Source: Janthinobacterium fluminis (GTDB lineage: Bacteria; Pseudomonadota; Gammaproteobacteria; Burkholderiales; Burkholderiaceae_D). Taken from it: 64,000 nucleotides of DNA. Position 1 is the first letter of the stretch. Each line of letters begins with the position of its first letter. Position numbers and translations under genes: made by a program. Location: the NCBI RefSeq assembly GCF_028595325.1, contig NZ_JAQQXR010000003.1, forward strand, positions 248,001-312,000. Reading direction: 5' to 3'. The notes under the pieces were generated by a model that ran no database searches, was not told where the DNA came from, and saw nothing but the letters and a program-made list of their open reading frames with translations. This document shows, piece after piece, positions 45,558 to 55,921 of this stretch.

Positions 45558-46835
45558 TCAGGGCGCCGTCGCCGGCAGCGGCGCCAGCACGCCGTTCTTA
45601 TACGTGGCCGTCTGCTCGACGCGCTCGAACTGGGCCGCGCCCTGGCCGAAGCTGATGGCCAGCTTGCCCGTCACGCCGTCGAGCGTGAAGCGCGAGGCCG
45701 GATGCAGGGCGATTTCGCGGGCGACCCGGAAGGCGTCGATGCCGAGCGCGTACAGGCGCTCCATGTCGGCCGTCGGCCGGCGCCCGTCGCCGCCCAGCGG
45801 CTGCGGATACACCATCACGGCCGGATGGTCGCGCTGCACCTGCCACGGCAGGTCGAGCAGGCGCACGCCGTCCATCGCCGGGCCGGCCTCGCCGCGCCCG
45901 GCGCCCGGGTTCAGCGAGGAGGTGCCGTACAGGGGCAGGTCGGCGCCTAGGGCGACGCGCAACTGGCGCGCCTGGTCGGCGTCGAGGGCGGCGAACAGCA
46001 GGCCGGGCGGGTGCGCCTGGACGCGCGCGCGCAGCTGCACCAGCTCGCTGTCGCTGAGGTAGCCGTTGAGCGCGCTCATGTCGACGTTGTCGGCGCTGCG
46101 GCCGAGGCGCTGCCACTGCGCGGCGAAGGCGGCGGCGATGCGGCGCTGCCAAGGCGCGCTGCCCGTCAGGATCAGCGCGCGGGCGCCGGGCTGCTCGGCG
46201 GCGGCCCAGGCGGCCGCCTGGCGCGCCTCGTCCTCGATCGACAGGCCCATGGCCAGCATGGCCGGCGGCAGCGCCGTCTCGGCGGCCGTGCCGCGCCCTT
46301 CCGGATAATTCAGCGCGATGGTCGGCTTGCGCACCAGCGCGCTGGCGGCGACGGCCGTGACGGCCGAGCGCGCCAGCGGGCCGACCAGGATGTCGTGCTG
46401 TTCCTGCGCCTGGGCGTAGCTGGCCAGCGCGTCCTGCGCGGCCTCGCCGCTGTCGATGACGCTGACGGCGAAACCGTCGCGGTCGCGTTCGTAGGCGGCC
46501 ATGAAGCCGGCGCGCAGCGATGCGGCGGCCTGGCCCAGCGTGTCCGAGCGCAGCGGCAGCAGCAGGCCGATGCGCACCGGCGCGCCGTTGCGGGCGGCGG
46601 CCGGCGCGGTCCTGGCCGGCGGCGCCGCCAGGTCGGGGCTGTCGACGCGGAAGGTCTGGGCCGGCGCTTCCGCCGCCTCGGCCGCGGCCGCCGGGACGGC
46701 GCGCGGCGCCGGTGCGCTTGTAATTGACGAGATAGGCGCGCACAATCGGCCGGGTGCGTCGCACGGCGTGCTGCAAGCGCTTATCATTGCGATTGCCGTA
46801 CCGGACAGCATTACCTTTACACTTTTAGCTAGCAT
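45558..46835 (-). CDS. lpoA: Penicillin-binding protein activator LpoA, short form
   Basis: 425 residues. Lipoprotein signal peptide (MLSGTAIAMISACS; Cys21), Ala/Pro linker, then the periplasmic-binding-protein-like domain (IGLLLPLRSDTLGQAAASLRAGF, VGPLARSAV, ALILTGSAPWQRRI, LPLYGTSSLN). It lacks the N-terminal TPR half of E. coli LpoA (678 residues). The ATG at 46835 is used because it begins the lipoprotein signal; the frame reaches 46877. Its start codon is 10 bp from that of divergent rsmI. Confidence 0.85.
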   Translation of the reverse strand: MLAKSVKVMLSGTAIAMISACSTPCDAPGRLCAPISSITSAPAPRAVPAAAAEAAEAPAQTFRVDSPDLAAPPARTAPAAARNGAPVRIGLLLPLRSDTLGQAAASLRAGFMAAYERDRDGFAVSVIDSGEAAQDALASYAQAQEQHDILVGPLARSAVTAVAASALVRKPTIALNYPEGRGTAAETALPPAMLAMGLSIEDEARQAAAWAAAEQPGARALILTGSAPWQRRIAAAFAAQWQRLGRSADNVDMSALNGYLSDSELVQLRARVQAHPPGLLFAALDADQARQLRVALGADLPLYGTSSLNPGAGRGEAGPAMDGVRLLDLPWQVQRDHPAVMVYPQPLGGDGRRPTADMERLYALGIDAFRVAREIALHPASRFTLDGVTGKLAISFGQGAAQFERVEQTATYKNGVLAPLPATAP

Positions 46836-46845
46836 TCCACCCCCA

Positions 46846-47757
46846 ATGACCGCACAAGAATCCAGTTCCATCGCCACCCTGCCCGTGATGGCGGAGGCAG
46901 CTCTCCAAGCCTATCCTAGCGCAACATTGTACGTAGTGGCGACCCCGATCGGCAATGTCACCGATATTAGCTTGCGCGCGTTACATGTTTTGACCCTGGT
47001 CAATGCCGTCGCCTGCGAGGATACCCGCAACACGGCCCACCTGATGACGCGCTTCGGCCTGAACAAGCCGCTGATCGCGGCGCACCAGCACAACGAGCGC
47101 GAAGTGGCCGAGGTGCTGATCGCCCGTTTGCTGGCCGGCGAGCGCATCGCGCTGGTGTCCGACGCCGGCACGCCGGCCGTGTCCGACCCGGGCGCGCGCA
47201 TCGTCGACGCGGTGCGCGCGGCCGGCCTGCGCGTGCTGCCGCTGCCGGGCGCGTCGGCGGCCGTGACGGCGCTCTCCGCCAGCGGCCTGGTCAACGACCA
47301 GTTCTATTTCGTCGGCTTTTTGCCGGCCAAGGCCAAGCAGCGCGACAACATGCTGCAGAGCCTGCGCACGGTCAGCGCGACCATGGTGTTTTATGAAGCG
47401 CCGCACCGCATCCTCGACTGCGCGGTGGCGCTGGAGGCCGCGTTCGGGCCGGCCCGCCAGGTGGTGTTCGCGCGCGAGCTGACCAAGATGTTCGAGGAAA
47501 TCCACCGCTGCCCGCTGTCCGAGGCGGCGGCGTGGATCGGCGCCGACCCGCACCGCGAAAAAGGCGAGTTCGTCGTGCTGCTGGAAGGCGCGACGGCGGC
47601 CCAGGACGCCGAAGAGGCCGAGGCCGAGCGCATCCTGGCGATCCTGCTGGGCGAATGCAGCGTCAAGCAGGCCGCCAGCCTGGCGGCGCAGATCACCGGG
47701 CGCAAGAAGAACGCCCTGTATGAGCGGGCGCTGCAGATGAAGGACGAAGCGGCGTAA
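46846..47757 (+). CDS. rsmI: 16S rRNA 2'-O-methyltransferase RsmI
   Basis: Methylates the 2'-OH of C1402 in 16S rRNA. 303 residues with the tetrapyrrole-methylase-like fold: LYVVATPIGNVTDISLRAL, CEDTRNTAHLM, ALVSDAGTPAVSDPG, PLPGASAAVTAL and a C-terminal GRKKNALYERAL. The frame begins at 46501, but the ATG at 46846 gives the family length; ATG 46891 (MAEAALQ) is also possible. The last 60 bp form part of the tandem duplication. Confidence 0.92.
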   Translation: MTAQESSSIATLPVMAEAALQAYPSATLYVVATPIGNVTDISLRALHVLTLVNAVACEDTRNTAHLMTRFGLNKPLIAAHQHNEREVAEVLIARLLAGERIALVSDAGTPAVSDPGARIVDAVRAAGLRVLPLPGASAAVTALSASGLVNDQFYFVGFLPAKAKQRDNMLQSLRTVSATMVFYEAPHRILDCAVALEAAFGPARQVVFARELTKMFEEIHRCPLSEAAAWIGADPHREKGEFVVLLEGATAAQDAEEAEAERILAILLGECSVKQAASLAAQITGRKKNALYERALQMKDEAA

Positions 47758-47762
47758 GCGTT

Positions 47763-47847
47763 GGGGTCTGACCCGTTTTTTGGGTCTGACCCCGGCTTTT
47801 TAGCGTAACAGCCGGGGTCAGACCCCGAAAGGCCGGGGTCAGACCCC
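47763..47847. repeat. GGGGTC-type palindrome array, copy 1
   Basis: Four copies of GGGGTCTGACCCC or its complement GGGGTCAGACCCC: 47763-47774 (last C missing), 47782-47793 (first G missing), 47814-47826 and 47835-47847. The first pair and second pair are in opposite orientation around CCGGCT...AGCCGG, so the whole can fold into a long hairpin followed by or containing T-runs. It may terminate both convergent genes. Such motifs are common in intergenic DNA of proteobacteria. Confidence 0.9.
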
Positions 47848-47980
47848 TGGTGATCTACGCGATCAGATCGGCGGCCGACAGCGTGGCGGCCGCAATGCCC
47901 GCCTTCAGCGCGTAAACGGCGCTTTGCGCCAGGCGCAAGAAGAGCGTCCTATAAATGAAGGACGAAGCGGCGTAAGCGTT

Positions 47981-48065
47981 GGGGTCTGACCCGTTTTTTG
48001 GGTCTGACCCCAGCTTTTTGGCGTAACAGCCGGGGTCTGACCCCGAAAGGCCGGGGTCAGACCCC
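47981..48065. repeat. GGGGTC-type palindrome array, copy 2
   Basis: Second array, 218 bp right of the first, same order of four motifs. It differs by a few bases (for example GGGGTCTGACCCC rather than the TCAGA form at the third motif). These differences show the duplication is old enough to have diverged slightly. Confidence 0.9.
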
Positions 48066-48072
48066 TGGCGGT

Positions 48073-50664
48073 CTACGCGATCAGATCGGCGGCCGACAGC
48101 GTGGCGGCCGCAATGCCCGCCTTCAGCGCGTAAACGGCGCTTTGCGCCGGCAGCTCGACGTCCGCCGTCAGCAGCGCCGCAAACACGGGCCGTTGCGGCG
48201 CCGGCCGGTAGTGTTCCAGCCGCTGGCCGGCGCCGCCGCGCAGCCGCTCCAGGAACGCCAGATTGTCCTCGCCGTCGTGACGCGCCACGGCCCGCATCGC
48301 GCCTGCGCCGCGCAGGACCACGCGTCCGCCCCTGGCGGCCGCGTGCAGCAAAGCCAGGTCATACATCGAAGTGCGCACCCCGCTGCCAAAATAGCCCATC
48401 ATGGCCGGGCAGATCGTGGTGATCGCGGAATTCGAGGTGGCCACGTTGTTGAAGGCGAACTCGCCCTGCGAGTACACGTCGAGCCAATGCAGGCGGTTTT
48501 CGCGCAGGTCGAACACCATCGGCATGAAAATGCCGTTGCCGCCCTGTAGGTCGAATTTCAGTTCGACGCTGCGCGGATCGAAGTGCTCGCCGTGGACGTC
48601 GTCGCGGAACATGACGCCGGCAAAGGCGCGCTCCAGGTCTTCGAATGCCATGCCGTTGTAGTTGTTCAGCACGGCGACGGCATAGCGCACGCCCTCGCGC
48701 CGCGCCAGTTCGCAGTCGAGGTCGATAAATTCTGTGGCCCCTTCCGGGAACGGCGCGTCCTGCAGGTCGCCGGCGCTGGTGGCGATGGCCTGGCCATCCG
48801 CCGCGAGGAATTTGTGCTGGTAGTAGGAGCAGGTGCCCTGGTGCTGCCACTGCTCGTCGTAGAAGCCGACCGAGAGGTCGAGGTCGGTGCGGCTGCCGCC
48901 CTTTTCCGGTTCGCACCAGTGCAGGAACAGCCGCGCCGTCTTGCCCGCGGCGACGGCCAGCGTCGAGCCGCGCGGCAGCTGGATCGCCGAACGGCTGGCG
49001 CTGCGCTCATTGAATGGCGCGACGATGTCTTGCAGCGCCGTGTCGATGAGGAAGTCGTCAAAGGGCGGCAGCGCGGCGAAGCGTTCCAGCAGCACGGTTT
49101 CGACCGCCGCGACGGCGCGGCGTATCGCCTCGTCCGACAGGGGCGCCCGGTGGTCCGGCCGGAACACGCCTTTCGACACTTTCCCCTTGGGCCAGAAGAT
49201 GCGCGTCGCCGCCGGCGCCGCGCGCGTCGGCAGCAGCGCGCGCAGGGTCAGCAGCACCGGCGTGGCAAAGCGCGGCGCGGCGCGCGCGAACGCGGCCATC
49301 AGCTCGTCGACGGCCGGGCCATCCGCATCGGCCACGCGCAGGGCATGGTCGAAGCGGCGCGCCAGCTCGCCGGGGCGCTGCCGCAGCAGGGCCGTCATCG
49401 CGCGCGGGTCCTGGCGCGCGGCCGCCAGCTCCAGTTGCGCGTAGTAGTTGCGGAAAACCGGCGCTGGCGTGCCGTCCGGCGCTTTGGTGCGGACGATGTC
49501 GAAGGCCAGCGCCACCTGCGGATAGCGCTGGCGGTATTCGCCGGGATGCAAGAATTCGCCCAGCCAGACCCAGTAGGAGCGATGCCTGAGCATGTCTTCG
49601 GTGAGGGAGTCGGGCCGCAGATTTTCCATGAAGGCCAGCAGCGCGCGGCGCAGGGGCCGGCCCAGCTTGGCCACCTTGAAGCGGAACAGGCGCACCGGCA
49701 GGTCGATGCTGCTCTGGCGCGACCAGTAGGAGTCGGCCGTGAACCAGTTCTGGTACTTGGGCAGGTGGCGGATCTCCGCCACCGCGCGTTTGCGCAGCTC
49801 GGTATGCCCTTGCAACGAGGGGTCGGCGCCCGAGTAGGCGGCGACGAGGCGCAGCACGTCGTTGGCCGTGCCCATGTGGCGCGCCGCCGCCGCCATGACG
49901 GCGGCCGGGTCGGCGTCCTGCAGCAGCGTGCCGAAGACCAGCGCGATGTTTTCGCGCACGGGTATCTCGTCAGGCAGCCAGGGCAGCGCGCGCAGGCCAT
50001 AGGCGCGCAGCAGGACCAGCAAGGCGTCCCTGTCGACGGGCGACAGCGCCTGCTTGCGGGTGCACAGGGCGAGCAACAGCTCTTGCGCCGCGTCGTCGAG
50101 CGACGCGCCGAGGTCGAGCAGTTTCAGGCGCACCGTTTCCTTCGGCAGCGTCAGGCCGGGCGCCGGTTTGAAGAAGGCGTTGTTGCGGTCGACATGCCGT
50201 TCGCATACGGGGCAGGCCGAGTAATTGGCGCCGTCGTAGCAGGCGTCGCACACCACATGGCGGCAGGGATTGAGCACGTGGGTCGTGCCGGTCCTGCCGC
50301 AGTGCAGGCAGGGCTGATCCTGCGCCTGCATGAAATGGCTCAGCACCTTTCTGCACCACAGCTCGAAGGTGTCGTCGGGGATGTTGTCCGGGAATTGGCG
50401 GAACAGCGGCATGTGCACGTGGTTCGCGCCGACGTCTTCCAGCACCACCGCGCGGATGCCGGCCTGGATGGCGCTCAGATGTTGCGCCGGTAGGCTTTGC
50501 AGGCGCGCCCGCAGGCGGGTGGAGACGGCGTAGCCGATCGCGGCCAGGTTGATGTCGAATGCCTCCATCAGCGACGCGGGCAGCGTCTCCCCGCCGGCGT
50601 CGACGAACAGCGTGGCCTGGCGGCGCAAAAACAGGGTGTGCAATGGGGAGAATTCTGGAATCAC
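48073..50664 (-). CDS. RING-finger protein with TerD-like C-terminal domain (MXAN_6230/SCO0854-like)
   Basis: 863 residues, cytoplasmic, no signal or transmembrane segment. Residues 119-154 form a complete C3HC4 RING finger: C119-x2-C122, C134-x-H136-x2-C139-x2-C142, C151-x2-C154. A long helical middle follows (160-540). The C-terminal 560-760 part resembles TerD-family domains: LPRGSTLAVAAGKTARLF, then GGSRTDLDLSVGFYDEQW and AVAVLNNYNGMAFEDLERAF. This layout corresponds to what I recall as the MXAN_6230/SCO0854 family of RING-domain bacterial proteins, of unknown function. RING domains in eukaryotes recruit ubiquitin-loading enzymes; no such activity can be inferred here. Neighbours give no hint. 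Its 3' end was duplicated. Confidence 0.8.
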   Translation of the reverse strand: MIPEFSPLHTLFLRRQATLFVDAGGETLPASLMEAFDINLAAIGYAVSTRLRARLQSLPAQHLSAIQAGIRAVVLEDVGANHVHMPLFRQFPDNIPDDTFELWCRKVLSHFMQAQDQPCLHCGRTGTTHVLNPCRHVVCDACYDGANYSACPVCERHVDRNNAFFKPAPGLTLPKETVRLKLLDLGASLDDAAQELLLALCTRKQALSPVDRDALLVLLRAYGLRALPWLPDEIPVRENIALVFGTLLQDADPAAVMAAAARHMGTANDVLRLVAAYSGADPSLQGHTELRKRAVAEIRHLPKYQNWFTADSYWSRQSSIDLPVRLFRFKVAKLGRPLRRALLAFMENLRPDSLTEDMLRHRSYWVWLGEFLHPGEYRQRYPQVALAFDIVRTKAPDGTPAPVFRNYYAQLELAAARQDPRAMTALLRQRPGELARRFDHALRVADADGPAVDELMAAFARAAPRFATPVLLTLRALLPTRAAPAATRIFWPKGKVSKGVFRPDHRAPLSDEAIRRAVAAVETVLLERFAALPPFDDFLIDTALQDIVAPFNERSASRSAIQLPRGSTLAVAAGKTARLFLHWCEPEKGGSRTDLDLSVGFYDEQWQHQGTCSYYQHKFLAADGQAIATSAGDLQDAPFPEGATEFIDLDCELARREGVRYAVAVLNNYNGMAFEDLERAFAGVMFRDDVHGEHFDPRSVELKFDLQGGNGIFMPMVFDLRENRLHWLDVYSQGEFAFNNVATSNSAITTICPAMMGYFGSGVRTSMYDLALLHAAARGGRVVLRGAGAMRAVARHDGEDNLAFLERLRGGAGQRLEHYRPAPQRPVFAALLTADVELPAQSAVYALKAGIAAATLSAADLIA

Positions 50665-50816
50665 GGCCGCTCCAAGCGAAAAAAAACGGAAGAAGGCTTG
50701 GCCATCATCCGTTCTTGAAAAAGGTGAGAAGGAAAGCGGTCAGACTGATTGGGAGGTAGAAGGAAGTCCGACCTGAGCCTTCTCAGCAGCCATCCTAACC
50801 GAGTGCCGGCAGATTG

Positions 50817-51533
50817 TCACGCCGCGCACGGCTGCCGGCTGGCCAGATGCAGCGCGCTCAGCTGGTGGCCGACGTATTGCCACTGCTCGCGGCTGGCGAA
50901 GGCCAGGTCCGGCCAGACATAGGTGTAGCCGAATTGCAGGCGGACCAGCACGAAACCGGGCAGGCGCCCCGGCGGCGGCTGGAAGACGACGGCCTCGACG
51001 GCGGACCAGGGGTGGCTGATGCGGCTGTCGCCGCGCTGCACCTGCAAGCCGTCCGCATCGAAGCGCAGCGTCAGCCGATGGGGGGCGATGAATTTCTGCT
51101 GCATCCACACGTAGAAGAACAGCCCCAGCATCACCAGCAGGGGCATGGCGGCGCCCAGCTGGATCAGCACGACCTTGCTCAGCAGCGCGTCGCTGAGGCG
51201 GGCGTTGACGAGCTTTGCCGCGCTCGTCAGCAAATCGCGGGCCGGCGGCACATCGGCCAGCGACACGAGGTCGGGATGTTGCAGCGCGGCGGAGACGGCC
51301 CCGGTGGCGATCCGGTTGGCGTGCTGCAGGCTGACCAGGTTGGCCGCCGCGAACAGCATGGCGCAGCAGGCGGCCACGGCGGCGAAGAACAGCAGCAGAA
51401 AGGGAAACGGCAGCCATTTGTAGCGGTCGAAAAAGAGCTGCGGTGCGACTTTTTTCAGCGCTTTCGCCGTCATGTCGATCTCGACCACGTTGAGGCCGGG
51501 CTGCTTCCCCGCCAAGTCGTCCTTCTGTTCCAT
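50817..51533 (-). CDS. Membrane protein of unknown function
   Basis: 238 residues, two transmembrane helices: about 40-68 (WLPFPFLLLFFAAVAACCAML) and 125-145 (LIQLGAAMPLLVMLGLFFYVW). The region between them is probably periplasmic. The C-terminal part (LTLRFDADGLQVQRGDSRISHPWSAVEAV) resembles YcxB-like cytoplasmic beta domains in layout. Not assigned to a named family with confidence. Gap to the RING gene (50665-50816) shows nothing clear. Confidence 0.65.
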   Translation of the reverse strand: MEQKDDLAGKQPGLNVVEIDMTAKALKKVAPQLFFDRYKWLPFPFLLLFFAAVAACCAMLFAAANLVSLQHANRIATGAVSAALQHPDLVSLADVPPARDLLTSAAKLVNARLSDALLSKVVLIQLGAAMPLLVMLGLFFYVWMQQKFIAPHRLTLRFDADGLQVQRGDSRISHPWSAVEAVVFQPPPGRLPGFVLVRLQFGYTYVWPDLAFASREQWQYVGHQLSALHLASRQPCAA

Positions 51534-51683
51534 GTAACTTGCCTTTCATGCGACATTATCCAATTGCCAAATCATAGCGCAGCCGGCGCCGGGAACGCGC
51601 CGGCTTGCCACCCCGGCTTGCCGCGTTCGCGGCGGCGGAACTTGCCGTTTTTTCAATTTAATCGATAAATTCGCGAGGGAGCC

Positions 51684-51712
51684 TTGACCGCATTCGATCC
51701 GGCCTGTATTAT
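51684..51712 (+). promoter_or_regulatory. tRNA-Pro promoter
   Basis: TTGACC (51684-51689), 17 bases, TATTAT (51707-51712). The expected start is about 3 nt before the mature tRNA. Confidence 0.85.
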
Positions 51713-51721
51713 CTTGGTCTT

Positions 51722-51798
51722 CGGAGTGTAGCGCAGCCCGGTAGCGCACCTGGTTTGGGACCAGGGGGTCCAAGGTTCGAATCCTTGTACTCCGACCA
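51722..51798 (+). tRNA. tRNA-Pro (anticodon UGG)
   Basis: 77-nt cloverleaf: acceptor CGGAGTG pairs with TACTCCG, with the 3' ACCA encoded. Anticodon stem CCTGG/CCAGG encloses the loop TTTGGGA with anticodon TGG. T-arm GGTTCGAATCC is standard. Reads proline CCN codons. Confidence 0.97.
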
Positions 51799-51817
51799 GA
51801 ATTGGCAGTAAAAGAAA

Positions 51818-51853
51818 AGACTCAAGAGCCTTGCGCTCCTGGGTCTTTTTTTT
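51818..51853 (+). terminator. Terminator after tRNA-Pro
   Basis: Stem AGACTCAAGAGC (51818-51829)/GCTCCTGGGTCT (51835-51846), one mismatch and one G-U pair, followed by a run of T residues. Confidence 0.85.
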
Positions 51854-51886
51854 ATTCGCCGCCCCAATAGCCGGGCGGCGCGCGCC

Positions 51887-52807
51887 CTACCCGGCCCGCT
51901 TGGCGGCGATGGCGTTGCCGGCCCGGCTGGCGCCCTTGCGGCCCAGGTGCTGCGAGATGAACTGGCCGGCGTCGACGACGATGTCGAGGTCGATGCCGGT
52001 GTCGATGCCCAGCCCCTGCATCAGGTACAGCACGTCCTCGGTGGCGACGTTGCCGGTGGCGCCCTTGGCATACGGGCAGCCGCCCAGCCCGGACACGGAC
52101 GAGTGGAAGATGGCGATGCCCACTTCCAGGCTGGCGTAGATGTTCGCCAGCGCCTGGCCGTAGGTGTCGTGGAAGTGTCCGGACAGGCGCTTGAGGTCGA
52201 ATTCCTGCGCCGCGCGCAGCATCACGGCCTGGGTCTTGCGCGGAGTCGCCACGCCGATGGTGTCGGCGATGTCGATCTCGTCGCAGCCGAGCTCGCGCAT
52301 GCGGCCGACGACGTCGGCGACGGCGTGCAGCGGCACCTCGCCCTGGTAGGGGCAGCCGAAGGCGCAGCTGATGCTGCCGCGCAGGCGCAGGCCGCGTTCC
52401 CTGGCCGCCTGCGCCACGCCCTCGAAGCGGGCGATCGACTCGGCGATGGAGCAGTTGATGTTCTTTTGCGAGAACGCCTCCGAGGCCGAGCCGAAGATGA
52501 CGACTTCGCCGGCGCCGGCCGCCAGCGCGGCGTCGAAGCCCTGCATGTTCGGCGTCAGCGCCGAGTAGATGACGCCGGCACGGCGCTCGATGGCGGCCAT
52601 CACCTCGGCGCTGGTGGCCATTTGCGGCACCCATTTCGGCGACACGAAGGAGGCCGCCTCGATGTTGGCGAAGCCGGCCCGGCCGAGGCGGTCGATCAGT
52701 TCGACCTTGACGGCGGCGGGAATGGTTTGCTGCTCGTTTTGCAGGCCGTCGCGGGGGCCGACTTCGACGATTTTGACGTGCTGCGGCAAATTGGCTTGGG
52801 CGTCCAT
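51887..52807 (-). CDS. mvaB: Hydroxymethylglutaryl-CoA lyase
   Basis: Cleaves HMG-CoA to acetoacetate and acetyl-CoA, the last step of leucine breakdown. 306 residues, HMGL-like TIM barrel: VGPRDGLQNEQ (catalytic start), SFVSPKWVPQM, GHFHDTYGQALANIYASLEVG and the C-terminal SGLGGCPYAKGATGNVATEDV with the active-site cysteine. Last gene of the leftward liu/bio run (also called liuE). One base after ghrA. Confidence 0.95.
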   Translation of the reverse strand: MDAQANLPQHVKIVEVGPRDGLQNEQQTIPAAVKVELIDRLGRAGFANIEAASFVSPKWVPQMATSAEVMAAIERRAGVIYSALTPNMQGFDAALAAGAGEVVIFGSASEAFSQKNINCSIAESIARFEGVAQAARERGLRLRGSISCAFGCPYQGEVPLHAVADVVGRMRELGCDEIDIADTIGVATPRKTQAVMLRAAQEFDLKRLSGHFHDTYGQALANIYASLEVGIAIFHSSVSGLGGCPYAKGATGNVATEDVLYLMQGLGIDTGIDLDIVVDAGQFISQHLGRKGASRAGNAIAAKRAG

Positions 52808-52808
52808 A

Positions 52809-53741
52809 TCAGTATCCTTGCGTGCGGTTGACGATGCCGGCGATGGGCAGGCCGGCTTCTAGGCGGCGGATTTTCGCGGCGATCTGCTCGACGCTTTCGC
52901 GGCGCAGCGTCAGCGCCGAAATGTGCGGCGTGATGGTGATGCGCGGCTCCTGCCAGAACGGGTGCTGCACCGGCAGCGGCTCGTTGCGGAAGACGTCCAG
53001 CGTGGCGCCGGCGATGTGGCCGGATTTGATCAGCGTCAGCAGGTCCGGCTCGGCCACGTGGGCGCCGCGGGCGACGTTGATCAAATAGGCCTGGGGCGGC
53101 AGCGCCGACAGCCGGGCGCGGTCGAGCAGGTTGCCGGTGTCCGGCGTCAGCGGCAGCATGCAGACCAGCACGCGGCTGCCGCGCAGGAAGGCGTCGAGGC
53201 CGTCGGCGCCGGAGAAGCAGGCGACGCCGTCCAGCGTCTTCTGCGTGCGGCTCCAGCCGCGCAGCGGGAAGCCGAACGGCGCCAGCGCCTCCAGCACGCG
53301 GCTGCCCAGCACGCCCATGCCGAGCACGCCGACGGAGAAGTCTTCCTTGCGGTGGGCCGGCAGCGGCTGCCACTGGCCGGCGCGCGCCTGCGTCGCGTAT
53401 TCGTCGAAGCGGCGGAAGTAGCGCAGCACCGCGTGGCTGACGTATTCGGCCATCTGCACGCCCATGCCGGCGTCGTCCAGGCGCACCACCGGCACGTGCT
53501 GCGGCAGCGCGTCGCCGAATTTGAGCAGGGCGTCGACGCCGGCGCCGGCGTTGAATACCGCCTTCACTTCGCTGAGCTCGCGCAGGATCGCCTGCGGCGG
53601 CGACCACACCAGCGCATAGTCGCAGGGGCGCGCTTTCTGGCCCTCGCGCCAGACGTGCACTTCGGCTTCCGGCAGCAGCTCGGCGAAGTCGGCGATCCAC
53701 GGCGCCGTGTCGCCGTCGGCCCGGTGTAAGAGAATATGCAT
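52809..53741 (-). CDS. ghrA: Glyoxylate/hydroxypyruvate reductase A-type 2-hydroxyacid dehydrogenase
   Basis: 310 residues, D-isomer-specific 2-hydroxyacid dehydrogenase family. NAD(P) site GVLGMGVLGSRVLEAL, catalytic Arg in LINVARGAHVAEPDLL, Glu in DVFRNEPLP and His in ITPHISALT. The N-terminal sequence resembles E. coli GhrA. Why it sits between liuD and mvaB is unclear; a role in leucine catabolism is not known. Confidence 0.88.
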   Translation of the reverse strand: MHILLHRADGDTAPWIADFAELLPEAEVHVWREGQKARPCDYALVWSPPQAILRELSEVKAVFNAGAGVDALLKFGDALPQHVPVVRLDDAGMGVQMAEYVSHAVLRYFRRFDEYATQARAGQWQPLPAHRKEDFSVGVLGMGVLGSRVLEALAPFGFPLRGWSRTQKTLDGVACFSGADGLDAFLRGSRVLVCMLPLTPDTGNLLDRARLSALPPQAYLINVARGAHVAEPDLLTLIKSGHIAGATLDVFRNEPLPVQHPFWQEPRITITPHISALTLRRESVEQIAAKIRRLEAGLPIAGIVNRTQGY

Positions 53742-53755
53742 GGCCAGGGCTCCTG

Positions 53756-55792
<2,037 letters not shown>

Positions 55793-55921
55793 AGTCTCTT
55801 TCTCAAGCTGGCGGCAGTTTTAAAAACAAAGTCAACAGCTGGGGCCGGCCCCCGACGGCGCCGGGCGGGCCCCTGGCTCACGCCGCCGCTTTGCTCCGGG
55901 GCGGCGGCGCGTGGGCGATTC

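Larger units (their letters stand above)
47699..48148. repeat. Tandem duplication of the rsmI / RING-gene 3' junction
   Basis: Unit 1 (47699-47930) and unit 2 (47931-48148) are nearly identical, 218 bp apart over most of their length; unit 2 lacks about 14 bp near its left end. Each contains the last codons of rsmI, a palindrome array and the last 75 bp of the RING gene. Intact rsmI ends in unit 1, and the intact RING gene ends in unit 2; the inner parts are dead fragments (RING fragment about 47851-47930, rsmI fragment about 47931-47977). The interval between the two genes (47758-48072, 315 bp) holds nothing else. Confidence 0.93.

Noticed and set aside
47931..47977. Short rsmI-like coding remnant as a separate small gene
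   Set aside because: It is only the duplicated last codons of rsmI with an internal deletion and no start signal.
51722..51853. Integration site (att) at tRNA-Pro
   Set aside because: No repeated tRNA 3' end, integrase or mobile genes nearby; the tRNA is followed by its terminator and core genes.
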